Positions 17,088 to 24,312 of a stretch of DNA of 64,000 bases are shown here, piece by piece (position 1 is the first letter of the stretch; every line of letters begins with the position of its first letter). This DNA comes from CG1-02-35-72 sp045046885 (GTDB lineage: Bacteria; Bacteroidota; Bacteroidia; Flavobacteriales; Flavobacteriaceae), in contig JASFYX010000002.1 in the NCBI GenBank assembly GCA_045046885.1, forward strand, positions 84,737-148,736, read 5' to 3'. The notes under the pieces were generated by a model, which worked only from the letters and a program-made list of their open reading frames with translations, searched no databases and was not told where the DNA came from. The position numbers and the translations under genes were made by a program.

Positions 17088-18077
17088 ATGCAAAAACTTA
17101 CCGATAATTTCGGACGTCAGATTACCTATCTCAGATTGGCCATTACCGACCGCTGTAATTTTAGATGTCAGTATTGTATGCCCGCACATGGCGCTGTTAT
17201 AGTTGAGAGAAAAGACTTGTTGACTTTTAAAGAAATGTACCGTATTACCCGTGTTTTAAGCGAGTTGGGGGTCGATAAAGTCCGCCTAACAGGTGGTGAG
17301 CCTTTTGTGCGTAAAGATTTTATGAATTTTTTAGAATCGTTGGCTTTTAACGATAAACTAAAAAGCATCAATCTCACGTCAAACGGTGTTTTGGTAGGAC
17401 AACATATCCCAAAACTAGAAGCCTTGGGTATTACAAATATCAATCTGAGTATTGACAGTTTAAACAGAGAAAAATTTAATAAAATCACACGACGCCAATC
17501 GTTTGATGTGGTTTACGATACACTTCAAAAATTACAAAAAAGCCGTATTAATGTCAAACTGAATGTAGTGGTTATTCCGGGTGTCAACACTGATGAAATT
17601 ACCGAGTTTATCGCGCTTACTAAAAATCAAGATTTAGCTGTGCGCTTTATTGAAGAAATGCCTTTTAACGGCAAAGGACAACGTAAAATAGATAAAGTTT
17701 GGGATAGTACCGTTATTTTAAATCACATCAAGTCTCATTATAAAAACATTGAACAATTAGCACATAAAAAATCATCAACCTCAAATAATTACAAGGTAAA
17801 AGGCTATAAAGGCAGTTTTGGTGTGATTCCGGCTTTTACACGAACTATTTGTCACGACTGTAACCGAATTCGTATTACCGCAACAGGCTTATTTAAAAAT
17901 TGTTTGTTTGATGGCGGAGTGTTTAACGTACGCGATTTTATTCGCAATGGCGCCAGCGATGACGATTTAAAAAAGTTATTTATAGACACTGTAGGTCAAA
18001 AACCCAAAAACGGTTTTGTAGCCGAAGCGGCACGTGATAATGAAGTGAGCGAAAGTATGTCGTCTATTGGTGGTTAA
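17088..18077 (+). CDS. moaA: GTP 3',8-cyclase MoaA
   Basis: This radical-SAM enzyme converts GTP to 3',8-cyclo-GTP in the first step of molybdenum cofactor synthesis. The N-terminal cluster motif is C23-x3-C27-x2-C30. The C-terminal second-cluster cysteines appear in CHDCNRIRITATGLFKNC. The protein ends in Gly-Gly, as required in active MoaA. At 329 residues it is full length. It leads a run of Moco genes on the plus strand (moeA, moaC, mobA, moeB). Confidence 0.97.
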   Translation: MQKLTDNFGRQITYLRLAITDRCNFRCQYCMPAHGAVIVERKDLLTFKEMYRITRVLSELGVDKVRLTGGEPFVRKDFMNFLESLAFNDKLKSINLTSNGVLVGQHIPKLEALGITNINLSIDSLNREKFNKITRRQSFDVVYDTLQKLQKSRINVKLNVVVIPGVNTDEITEFIALTKNQDLAVRFIEEMPFNGKGQRKIDKVWDSTVILNHIKSHYKNIEQLAHKKSSTSNNYKVKGYKGSFGVIPAFTRTICHDCNRIRITATGLFKNCLFDGGVFNVRDFIRNGASDDDLKKLFIDTVGQKPKNGFVAEAARDNEVSESMSSIGG

Positions 18078-18108
18078 ACTAAGGGATGTGTGAAAAATAT
18101 AAAACAAA

Positions 18109-19296
18109 ATGATTACATCAAATAAAGCTTTAGAAATAATTTTAAACAGTGTCGAAGATTTCGGTACTGAATCTGTTCCTTTTATAGAAAGCACTGGGCG
18201 TATTCTTAAAGAAAATATTTACGCCGACCGCGATTTTCCACCTTTCGACCGCGTTAGTATGGACGGTGTGGCCATCAATATTGACACTTTTAACCAAGGA
18301 CAACGCGAATTCAAAATAGAAGGTGTTCAAGCCGCTGGAAGTCCACAATTAACACTAAGCAATCCACAAAATTGTATCGAAGCGATGACGGGGGCGGTGT
18401 TGCCAAAAAATACCAATGCCGTTATTCAGTATGAATTAACCGACATCCATAATGGTATCGTAACACTCAACACAAACGATGTAAAATTTTACAAAAACAT
18501 CCATAAAAAAGGCCTCGATAACACAAAAGGCACCCAATTACTCTCGCAAAATACTGTAATAAGTGCCGCCGAAATAGGCGTTTTAGCCACCGTTGGCAAA
18601 GCGCAAGTAACAGTGGCCAAGCAACCCAAAATTTGTATCATTTCTACGGGCGATGAATTGGTTGAAGTCAATCAAACCCCTTTGCCACATCAAATTAGGC
18701 GCAGCAATGTTTTTACTTTGGGGGCTTTGTTAAAACGGCTCAATCTTAAAGCCGATACCTTGCATATTAAAGATGATAAAACCCTGTTAAAACAAAAAGT
18801 TGCACAGGCTTTAAACAATTACGACGTTTTGATGTTTAGCGGCGCGGTAAGCAAAGGTAAATTCGATTTTATTCCCGATGTCTTAAACGATTTAGGTGTT
18901 GAAAAACGCTTCCATCGCGTCAAGCAAAAGCCCGGTAAACCTTTTTGGTTTGGCACAAAAGTTGTTAAAAAAGTGTTTGCTTTCCCGGGAAATCCGGTAT
19001 CGACTTTTGTTAGTTGTCTAAAATATTTTTATCCTTGGTATTACAAATCTGTTGGTTTAGATTTGCCAAATGATACGGCTATTTTGGCAAGCGATTTTGA
19101 GTTTAAATCGCCGTTAACCTATTTTTTACAGGTCACACTCGAAAATAAAAACAGCTGTGTGTACGCGCATCCCTTAACGGGAAACGGCTCTGGCGACTTA
19201 GCCAATTTGGCTTTAGCCGATGCTTTTATAGAATTGCCCGGTGATGAAACTGAATTTAAAAAGGGAACTGTTTTTTCTGTATTGGGTTATAGATAA
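18109..19296 (+). CDS. moeA: Molybdopterin molybdenumtransferase MoeA
   Basis: A 395-residue protein of normal length that inserts molybdate into adenylated molybdopterin. It carries FDRVSMDGVAI near the N-terminus, the MoCF-domain stretch ISTGDELVE and FAFPGNPVSTFV near the C-terminal third, all characteristic of MoeA. It starts 31 bp after moaA. No mogA/moaB gene for the preceding adenylation step is visible in the window, so that gene must be elsewhere or its function covered otherwise. Confidence 0.95.
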   Translation: MITSNKALEIILNSVEDFGTESVPFIESTGRILKENIYADRDFPPFDRVSMDGVAINIDTFNQGQREFKIEGVQAAGSPQLTLSNPQNCIEAMTGAVLPKNTNAVIQYELTDIHNGIVTLNTNDVKFYKNIHKKGLDNTKGTQLLSQNTVISAAEIGVLATVGKAQVTVAKQPKICIISTGDELVEVNQTPLPHQIRRSNVFTLGALLKRLNLKADTLHIKDDKTLLKQKVAQALNNYDVLMFSGAVSKGKFDFIPDVLNDLGVEKRFHRVKQKPGKPFWFGTKVVKKVFAFPGNPVSTFVSCLKYFYPWYYKSVGLDLPNDTAILASDFEFKSPLTYFLQVTLENKNSCVYAHPLTGNGSGDLANLALADAFIELPGDETEFKKGTVFSVLGYR

Positions 19297-19306
19297 TTAA
19301 TTTTAA

Positions 19307-19355
19307 CTTTGTGCAAAGAGTTGTTTCACAAAGACGCACAAAGAAACACTAAGAT
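19307..19355 (+). repeat. Dispersed CTTTGTG...CACAAAG repeat, copy 1 (moeA-moaC gap)
   Basis: The intergenic space contains a hairpin-forming pair CTTTGTG / CACAAAG followed by a CAAAGACGCACAAAGAAACA tract. A second copy with the same layout fills the next gap, between moaC and mobA. CACAAAGA-type repeats are common between genes in Bacteroidota. Confidence 0.7.
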
Positions 19356-19366
19356 TCGCAAAGCTT

Positions 19367-19846
19367 ATGGATGAAAAATTTTCTCATATCGATAAAGACA
19401 ACCAGCCCAAAATGGTGAATGTTGGGGCTAAAAAAGTTACAAAACGCAAGGCTACAGCTGAAGCTTTAATGTTTTTAGGTCATGAAATCATCACGCATTT
19501 TAAAGGCGATGAATTGACCACCAAAAAAGGACCGGTTTTTCAAACCGCCATTATAGCAGGTATTCAAGCGGTAAAACGCGCGTCTGATTTGATTCCGATG
19601 TGCCATCCGCTAATGATTGACGGTATTGACATTAAAATAAAAGTGATAGATGCTGACAATATAAACATTTGTTGTACTGTGAGTATAGAAGGTAAAACAG
19701 GAGTCGAAATGGAAGCTTTAACAGGGGCGAGTGTAGCGGCCTTAACCGTTTATGATATGTGTAAAGCCCTTTCGCAAAAAATGGTGATTAAGTCGGTTAG
19801 ATTGTTAGAAAAAACGGGCGGAAAATCGGATATAAAAAATGATTAG
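19367..19846 (+). CDS. moaC: Cyclic pyranopterin monophosphate synthase MoaC
   Basis: A 159-residue enzyme converting cyclo-GTP from MoaA to cyclic pyranopterin monophosphate. Hallmarks are IPMCHPLMIDGIDI (about residue 80), GVEMEALTGASVAALTVYD and the C-terminal KSVRLLEKTGGKS with the catalytic lysines. The length is normal. It lies between two copies of the same intergenic repeat within the Moco gene run. Confidence 0.96.
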   Translation: MDEKFSHIDKDNQPKMVNVGAKKVTKRKATAEALMFLGHEIITHFKGDELTTKKGPVFQTAIIAGIQAVKRASDLIPMCHPLMIDGIDIKIKVIDADNINICCTVSIEGKTGVEMEALTGASVAALTVYDMCKALSQKMVIKSVRLLEKTGGKSDIKND

Positions 19847-19876
19847 TAAAAATATCTTTGTGTATCTTTTTTAAAA

Positions 19877-19930
19877 CTTTGTGTAAAAGCTATTTCACAA
19901 AGACACACAAAGAAGACACAGAGGCTCACT
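19877..19930 (+). repeat. Dispersed CTTTGTG...CACAAAG repeat, copy 2 (moaC-mobA gap)
   Basis: Arms CTTTGTG and CACAAAG, 12 bp apart, are followed by ACACACAAAGAAGACACAGA. The copy is closely related to the one before moaC and would form the same hairpin in the polycistronic mRNA. Confidence 0.7.
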
Positions 19931-19936
19931 AAGTAA

Positions 19937-21058
19937 ATGAAAAAACACGAAAAACATACCAAACTAAGCCTGCGAAAAAACGATAATTACGCTTTTCAAG
20001 AAATAGCCATTTTGGGTGTAAAATGTTCAATAATTGCTCAATTATCGCAAAAAATAGCCCAAAAACTGCAAAAAACGATCAAAATTTCTTATTTTGATGC
20101 TTCGCATAATACCGACGAAACAGCTCCAATTTTAGATACTTTTACTTTTAACGAATCGGGTGTTTTAAACACCCAAACAAATACCGTTTTAAACAAGTTT
20201 AATACACGTATCCAATTTTCTAATTACGACCTTGTGCTTATAAATGGTAACCACTATCAAGGAGCCAAACAAATAGTTGTTTTAGACCCCGAAAAAGAAG
20301 CGTCCATCAAAAAACGCATTGATCAAATTACCGATATTAAATGTTTGATTAAACTTAATAAAAACTCTGAAATATTTGATTGTTTAAAAGATAAATTTAA
20401 AGATATTAATACTGTACCAATATATAATATTGACGATATTGAGAGCATCAGCAATCATATAAAAGCAATAATAAAAGAAGCCAAACCACAGTTAAACGGA
20501 TTGGTTTTAGCAGGTGGCAAAAGCACACGTATGGGAAGTGATAAAGGTTTATTAGAATATCACGGTTTACCCCAACGCGAATTTCTGTTTAAACAAATAC
20601 AACAGGTTTTAGGCAAAAAGTCAGAAGTGTATTTATCTACCAGAGCAGATCAAGAGATAAAAGGCACGCCAGCTATTACAGATAAATTTGTAGGCCTCGG
20701 CCCTTTTGGGGCCATTTGTTCGGCTTTTATGCACAATCCTAATATGGCTTATTTGGTAGTGGCTACCGATTTACCTTTTGTAAATCAAGAGGTTTTAGAA
20801 TTACTGATTAGCAAACGCAATCCCAAAAAAATAGCTACAGCTATTAAAGGAAAAGGGAATCCTTTTATGGAACCGCTTGTTACCATTTGGGAGCCCAAAG
20901 CCTATCCTATTTTGTTAAGTTACTTGGCACAAGGTTATTCTTGTCCGCGTAAAGTGCTCATCAATTCTGATGTAGAAATTGTAGAAATTGATACCGCTTT
21001 TATTCAAAATATAAATACTCCAGACGATTTTAAGAACGCCCAAGAACAACTCAAATAA
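19937..21058 (+). CDS. mobA: MobA nucleotidyltransferase fused to a degenerate MobB-like N-terminal domain
   Basis: A 373-residue protein in two parts. The C-terminal part (about 187-373) is a MobA-type nucleotidyltransferase with LAGGKSTRMGSDKG and VATDLPFV, attaching GMP to molybdopterin. The N-terminal ~185 residues look like a MobB domain (YDLVLINGNHYQGAKQIVVLD resembles the MobB switch region). However, the place expected for the P-loop reads AILGVKCSIIAQL, with no GKT/S. The GTP-binding activity would then have to come from another protein, such as the MobB-like P-loop protein upstream (inference). The stop codon overlaps the moeB start by one base (TAATG), so the two are translationally coupled. 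Confidence 0.88.
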   Translation: MKKHEKHTKLSLRKNDNYAFQEIAILGVKCSIIAQLSQKIAQKLQKTIKISYFDASHNTDETAPILDTFTFNESGVLNTQTNTVLNKFNTRIQFSNYDLVLINGNHYQGAKQIVVLDPEKEASIKKRIDQITDIKCLIKLNKNSEIFDCLKDKFKDINTVPIYNIDDIESISNHIKAIIKEAKPQLNGLVLAGGKSTRMGSDKGLLEYHGLPQREFLFKQIQQVLGKKSEVYLSTRADQEIKGTPAITDKFVGLGPFGAICSAFMHNPNMAYLVVATDLPFVNQEVLELLISKRNPKKIATAIKGKGNPFMEPLVTIWEPKAYPILLSYLAQGYSCPRKVLINSDVEIVEIDTAFIQNINTPDDFKNAQEQLK

Positions 21059-22191
21059 TGGCTCTGAATCCGCAAGAATATTACCAACGTCAGACTACTT
21101 TGCCCGAAATAGGTGAAACTGGTCAGCAAGCATTAGGTCAAGCCAAAATTTTGGTAGTGGGCTGTGGCGGTTTGGGTTCTGTAGCAGCAGTTTATTTGGC
21201 AGCCAGCGGCATTGGCAAAATTCATTTGATTGATTTTGATTTGGTATCAGCGTCTAACTTACACCGCCAAGTGTTTTATAAAACAGCCGCTATTGGTAAA
21301 GCTAAAGCCGAAGTGTTGGCAGCACATATCAAGGCTATAAATCCCTTTGTTAAAGTTACTTTTTCTAAAGAAGCTGTTGCCAAAAATAATGTCAAAAAAC
21401 TAATTGCTGACTATGATATTGTACTAGACTGCACCGACAACTTACCTATAAAATATCTTCTAAATGACGCTTGCATTTTGATGGATAAAATTTTGGTGTA
21501 CGGCTCGCTTTATAAATTCGACGGTTATGTCGCCACCTTTAATGCACTTGATAATGACGGTAACAGAACAACCAATTTGCGCGATGCTTTCCCAGAAATG
21601 CCTACAGAATACATTCCTAATTGCTCAGAAGCTGGGACTTTAAACAGCATAGTCGGTATTATTGGATTGATGCAAGCTAACGAAGTTTTAAAATTAGTCA
21701 CCAAAGTAGGACAGCCTCTTGTCAACCAATTACTGATTTATAATAGCTTGAATAATTCGCAATTTATAATGAAGCTTAAAGTTTCCTCCGAATGTCATTC
21801 CGACAGAGCGCAGCGACGAGCCTGCCTGCCGGACAGGCAGGGAATCTCCGATATCTTTAAAACCGAAACCTACACCGACCTCAGCTGTGCCTTACAAGAC
21901 GAAAACCTGCTTATTACCGCCGACACCTTAAAAGTCCAACTCAAAAATAATAAAGACAAGTTGTATCTTATTTCGGTTATAGAAAACCAAAATGTGTCTT
22001 TACCTTTTACTGTAGATGCCAAAATACCGCTTTCAAAATTTAAACCCAAAGCCCTTAAAATACCCACCGGTAAAACCTGTGTTGTGGTTTGCCAACGCGG
22101 TATTACCAGTTATACGGCTGTAAAAGCGCTTAAAAAGGTGTATCCAAAACTTAAGGTATTGAGTTTAAAAGAGGGGATTGTGGGAATGTAA
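21058..22191 (+). CDS. moeB: MoeB/ThiF-type adenylyltransferase with C-terminal rhodanese-like domain
   Basis: A 377-residue E1-like enzyme that adenylates the C-terminal Gly-Gly of MoaD. The ThiF domain (1-235) has GCGGLGSVAAVYLAASG, DFDLVSASNLHRQ and NCSEAGTLNSIVG. The upstream Cys pair of the Zn site in E. coli MoeB appears to be missing. A C-terminal rhodanese-like segment (about 270-377) has an active-site-like CQRGITS. Between the domains, residues 246-264 are the in-frame translation of a dispersed palindromic repeat. The reading frame stays open, so the gene is probably functional with a repeat-derived linker. Confidence 0.9.
   Translation: MALNPQEYYQRQTTLPEIGETGQQALGQAKILVVGCGGLGSVAAVYLAASGIGKIHLIDFDLVSASNLHRQVFYKTAAIGKAKAEVLAAHIKAINPFVKVTFSKEAVAKNNVKKLIADYDIVLDCTDNLPIKYLLNDACILMDKILVYGSLYKFDGYVATFNALDNDGNRTTNLRDAFPEMPTEYIPNCSEAGTLNSIVGIIGLMQANEVLKLVTKVGQPLVNQLLIYNSLNNSQFIMKLKVSSECHSDRAQRRACLPDRQGISDIFKTETYTDLSCALQDENLLITADTLKVQLKNNKDKLYLISVIENQNVSLPFTVDAKIPLSKFKPKALKIPTGKTCVVVCQRGITSYTAVKALKKVYPKLKVLSLKEGIVGM
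21793..21850. repeat. Dispersed repeat inserted in frame within moeB
   Basis: The element starts TGTCATTCCGACAGAGCG and ends GGAATCTCC, a repeat type frequently seen between Flavobacteriia genes. Nested near its end is a palindrome with arms CCTGCCTG and CAGGCAGG around CCGGA (21821-21841). It encodes 19 residues in the linker between the ThiF and rhodanese domains. Confidence 0.8.
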
Positions 22192-22228
22192 AATTTTAAT
22201 ACAAGCACAATTAACAAATTCTCTTAAA

Positions 22229-22447
22229 ATGGCACAAGAATATAAAACATGGATTATAGAAACATTAGAAAATTGGGCAGAAACTTTTAATAATTATTAT
22301 CCTGACCATATGGAAGAAATAATTGAAGAAGAAGATAAAGCATATAATTATATTTATTCTTTAATTAATAAAATTAATGGTGACAGTTGCTCTAAAGATG
22401 ATTATGATAATATTCTATTTCATTTATGGCAAAGTAAGTCGGAATAA
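22229..22447 (+). CDS. Small acidic hypothetical protein
   Basis: A 72-residue protein, very acidic in the middle (EEIIEEEDKAYN), with no signal peptide, membrane segment or recognised domain. I use the ATG 37 bp after the moeB stop; an in-frame start within moeB would give an unlikely N-terminus. It is convergent with the PD-(D/E)XK-type gene, leaving only one base between the two stop codons. It may belong to that accessory patch rather than to Moco synthesis. Confidence 0.55.
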   Translation: MAQEYKTWIIETLENWAETFNNYYPDHMEEIIEEEDKAYNYIYSLINKINGDSCSKDDYDNILFHLWQSKSE

Positions 22448-22448
22448 A

Positions 22449-22919
22449 TTATAAATTAATCTGATATTGAATTCTTTTATTCCTAATTAATTTATTGAGT
22501 TCGCCAATAGACAATAAAACAAAAGAGGGTGCTTTTTCATTCAGAGTAACAAAACAGAAAAGGAATCTATCTTTTAATAACTCCCCAAAATTAAACTCAT
22601 TTTCAGTAGCACCAAAAAAGAAGCCTTTCGGGTTTTCAGGTAAATACTTTTTTGTTGTTTTTAATTCAACAAAAATTATATCCTCTAAATAAGTTTTTAA
22701 AAATTCAGAATTGACTGTTTTACCAACCATTTCAGGTAAATAAATAAGGTCAAAAGATTGTAAATATCTTCTATCTATTTTTAATAAATCTAAAAGTTCT
22801 TTTTTAATTTCTAAATCAATCTTAAAAAAACCTGTATAGTTTTCAAGTAGGTATAAAACACCTTCTTTTTCCGTAACATTATTCGATAATGTCAATGTAA
22901 ATGAATGCTTTCTTGACAT
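22449..22919 (-). CDS. PD-(D/E)XK-type protein paired with a controller protein
   Basis: A 156-residue protein. Its centre has an Asp (SFDLIYL) followed about 35 residues later by FVELKTTKKYL, an E-x-K signature of the PD-(D/E)XK nuclease fold. A GFFFGATENEFNFG stretch follows, like the arrangement in DUF3883/restriction-type domains. Its start codon overlaps the stop of the upstream HTH gene by one base, so the two are translated together. The partner resembles restriction-modification controller proteins, suggesting a small restriction-like or defence effector, but no methyltransferase is present. The function is inferred; no specific family is recognised with certainty. Confidence 0.6.
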   Translation of the reverse strand: MSRKHSFTLTLSNNVTEKEGVLYLLENYTGFFKIDLEIKKELLDLLKIDRRYLQSFDLIYLPEMVGKTVNSEFLKTYLEDIIFVELKTTKKYLPENPKGFFFGATENEFNFGELLKDRFLFCFVTLNEKAPSFVLLSIGELNKLIRNKRIQYQINL

Positions 22920-23179
22920 TATTTTTGAATTTTAGTTTCGTATTTGCTAAATGATTTTAAGGAGTTAAAGTCAAATAAATCAGATAAATTCATTTTAAAA
23001 ACTTTGGCAAAAACTGCCATATTTGTGAGAGAAATATTACGCTCTCCCCTTTCAATCATACCAATATATGTTCTATGGAATCCCGTTCTAAAAGAAAGCT
23101 TTTCTTGACTTAAATTATTTTCAATTCTAAGTTGTCTAATTCTCTTGCCAAACTCCTTGAGTAAAAATTCATTAATCAT
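22919..23179 (-). CDS. C-protein-like HTH_3 (Xre) controller
   Basis: An 86-residue protein with a single Xre/HTH_3 domain (about 8-65). The stretch TGFHRTYIGMIERGERNISL closely resembles restriction-modification controller (C) proteins, which activate and then repress their own operon to time nuclease expression. A large perfect inverted repeat lies 12-49 bp upstream of the start codon, as C-boxes do. It is coupled to the PD-(D/E)XK-type gene by a TAATG overlap. The tail (66-86) is basic and unrelated to known partners. No methyltransferase gene is adjacent. Confidence 0.88.
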   Translation of the reverse strand: MINEFLLKEFGKRIRQLRIENNLSQEKLSFRTGFHRTYIGMIERGERNISLTNMAVFAKVFKMNLSDLFDFNSLKSFSKYETKIQK

Positions 23180-23190
23180 GAAGTAAAACT

Positions 23191-23228
23191 ATACATATTG
23201 TATGCTATCATCAACATACAATATGTAT
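23191..23228 (-). promoter_or_regulatory. Perfect 14-bp inverted-repeat operator (C-box-like) of the controller gene
   Basis: ATACATATTGTATG and CATACAATATGTAT are exact reverse complements separated by 10 bp. Each arm is itself a quasi-palindrome ATACA-N3-TGTAT, so the site offers two dimer-binding positions, like the OL/OR pair of C-protein operators. Confidence 0.82.
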
Positions 23229-23291
23229 CATTATAAATTTTTATTCCAAAGGGATTTAAGGTTTGTAATTAAACCAGTAAACGCCTTTTCT

Positions 23292-23361
23292 GCGACCCCG
23301 GCGGGGTCGTACTAACCGCGTTAATCTTGTCTGTTATAAACCCGTGATGCCTATGGCATCA
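23292..23361. repeat. Two short palindromes with 3-nt loops
   Basis: CGACCCC-GGC-GGGGTCG (23293-23309) and TGATGCC-TAT-GGCATCA (23345-23361) lie in the gap between the controller gene and moaE. Together with the two 33/34-bp hairpins downstream they make four palindromes in about 180 bp. The rest of this gap shows no gene. Confidence 0.75.
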
Positions 23362-23394
23362 ATACCATATTTTAAAGTTGTTTTAATAAAGCAA

Positions 23395-23427
23395 AGTCAG
23401 GGCTTCACTCAAAGTGAAGCCCTGACT
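23395..23427. repeat. 33-bp palindrome (15-3-15), GGGCTTCAC variant
   Basis: Arms AGTCAGGGCTTCACT and AGTGAAGCCCTGACT are perfect, with loop CAA. The unit size and the AGT...ACT ends match the copies around the RAYT gene. It is downstream of moaE and could also act as a terminator. Confidence 0.85.
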
Positions 23428-23435
23428 AGATTGTT

Positions 23436-23469
23436 ATTGATACGATGACTTTGGAGTCATCGTATCAAT
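23436..23469. repeat. 34-bp palindrome (15-4-15), GATACGATGACT variant
   Basis: Arms ATTGATACGATGACT and AGTCATCGTATCAAT are perfect, with loop TTGG. The core is the same as in the copies flanking the helicase and RAYT genes about 6-9 kb away. Confidence 0.85.
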
Positions 23470-23500
23470 CTGAATAAAAGTAAATTTTTTTTTTTAATCT

Positions 23501-23926
23501 CTAAGGATGCGCATTTACCCACACCGCCCCATCGCTAAAAAATTCTTTTTTAAAAATAGGAACGCTTTCTTTTAAAGTATCAATAGCGTATTGGCAGGCC
23601 TTAAAAGTAGCATCGCGGTGTGCGGCCGAAACGGCAATAATAACGGGAATGGCCCCAATAGGTAAGTCGCCCAAAGCATGGTGGATGGCAATTTTAAGGA
23701 TATCAAAATCGGCCAAAGCCTTATCGGCTATTTTTTGCAATTCTTTTACCGCCATAGGCGTATAAGCCGAAAAATTGAGTTGGTTAACCTCCTTTTGATA
23801 GGAAGCATTGCGCACGGTTCCTACAAATAGCGCCATACCGCCACACGAGGGCTCTTGCACAAAATCGTAGCAGACTTGCATATTCAGTTTGTCTGTTGTA
23901 ACCAGAATAGACGTTTTGTTCTTCAT
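23501..23926 (-). CDS. moaE: Molybdopterin synthase catalytic subunit MoaE
   Basis: A 141-residue large subunit of molybdopterin synthase, which adds two sulfurs from MoaD thiocarboxylate to cyclic pyranopterin monophosphate. Recognisable MoaE stretches are GGMALFVGTVRN near the N-terminus, AIHHALGDLPIGAIPVIIAVSAAHR and the C-terminal KKEFFSDGAVWVNAHP. Its start is 6 bp after the moaD stop, so the two form an operon, opposite in direction to the main moa run. Confidence 0.96.
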   Translation of the reverse strand: MKNKTSILVTTDKLNMQVCYDFVQEPSCGGMALFVGTVRNASYQKEVNQLNFSAYTPMAVKELQKIADKALADFDILKIAIHHALGDLPIGAIPVIIAVSAAHRDATFKACQYAIDTLKESVPIFKKEFFSDGAVWVNAHP

Positions 23927-23932
23927 AATAAA

Positions 23933-24172
23933 TCAACCGCCACTAACAGGCGGAATAAGGGCTATTGTTTGGTTTTCTGTTATCTGTAAGTTATCATCGG
24001 CATAAGCCTCATCAACCGCTACGGCAAAGTTTAAAGCTTCGGTTTGTGGATAATTTTTTACAATATAGGCCTTTAACTGCCCAACCGTTAAAGGGGCAAC
24101 AACTTCTAAAGTCAATTGATGTCCTTTAAAAATATCGGTAAAAATACCAAAGGCTAAGAGGTTTAGGGTCAT
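23933..24172 (-). CDS. moaD: Molybdopterin synthase sulfur carrier subunit MoaD
   Basis: A 79-residue ubiquitin-like protein ending IPPVSGG. The C-terminal Gly-Gly becomes the thiocarboxylate sulfur donor after activation by MoeB. I use ATG at MTLNLLAFG; an in-frame TTG lies 75 bp further upstream but would add a tail atypical of MoaD. The divergent soeBC promoter, with its GTGAC-N4-ATCAC palindrome, lies directly upstream and could also influence this gene. Confidence 0.95.
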   Translation of the reverse strand: MTLNLLAFGIFTDIFKGHQLTLEVVAPLTVGQLKAYIVKNYPQTEALNFAVAVDEAYADDNLQITENQTIALIPPVSGG

Positions 24173-24252
24173 TGTATAATTTTTAACAAATATAACATTT
24201 ATCGTGTTTTTTAAAGTGAAGTCTGTCTTTTTTAAATTAAATAACAAATAAT

Positions 24253-24295
24253 GTGACTGACATCACTTTATTAATCATGGCAATCCCTATTTTTG
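24253..24295 (+). promoter_or_regulatory. GTGAC-tgac-ATCAC operator plus -7 element for soeBC
   Basis: The palindrome at 24253-24266 has one mismatch to GTGAT-N4-ATCAC. TATTTTTG at 24288-24295 fits the -7 consensus. The -7 box ends 42 bp after the operator begins, the same geometry as at the other sulfur promoters. The site lies between divergent moaD and soeBC. Confidence 0.75.
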
Positions 24296-24312
24296 TCTAA
24301 AACAAATTCTTC

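Noticed and set aside
19307..19930. Molybdenum cofactor riboswitch in the Moco operon gaps
   Set aside because: The gaps are short and explained by the CTTTGTG/CACAAAG repeat; none of the conserved Moco-RNA motifs were recognised.
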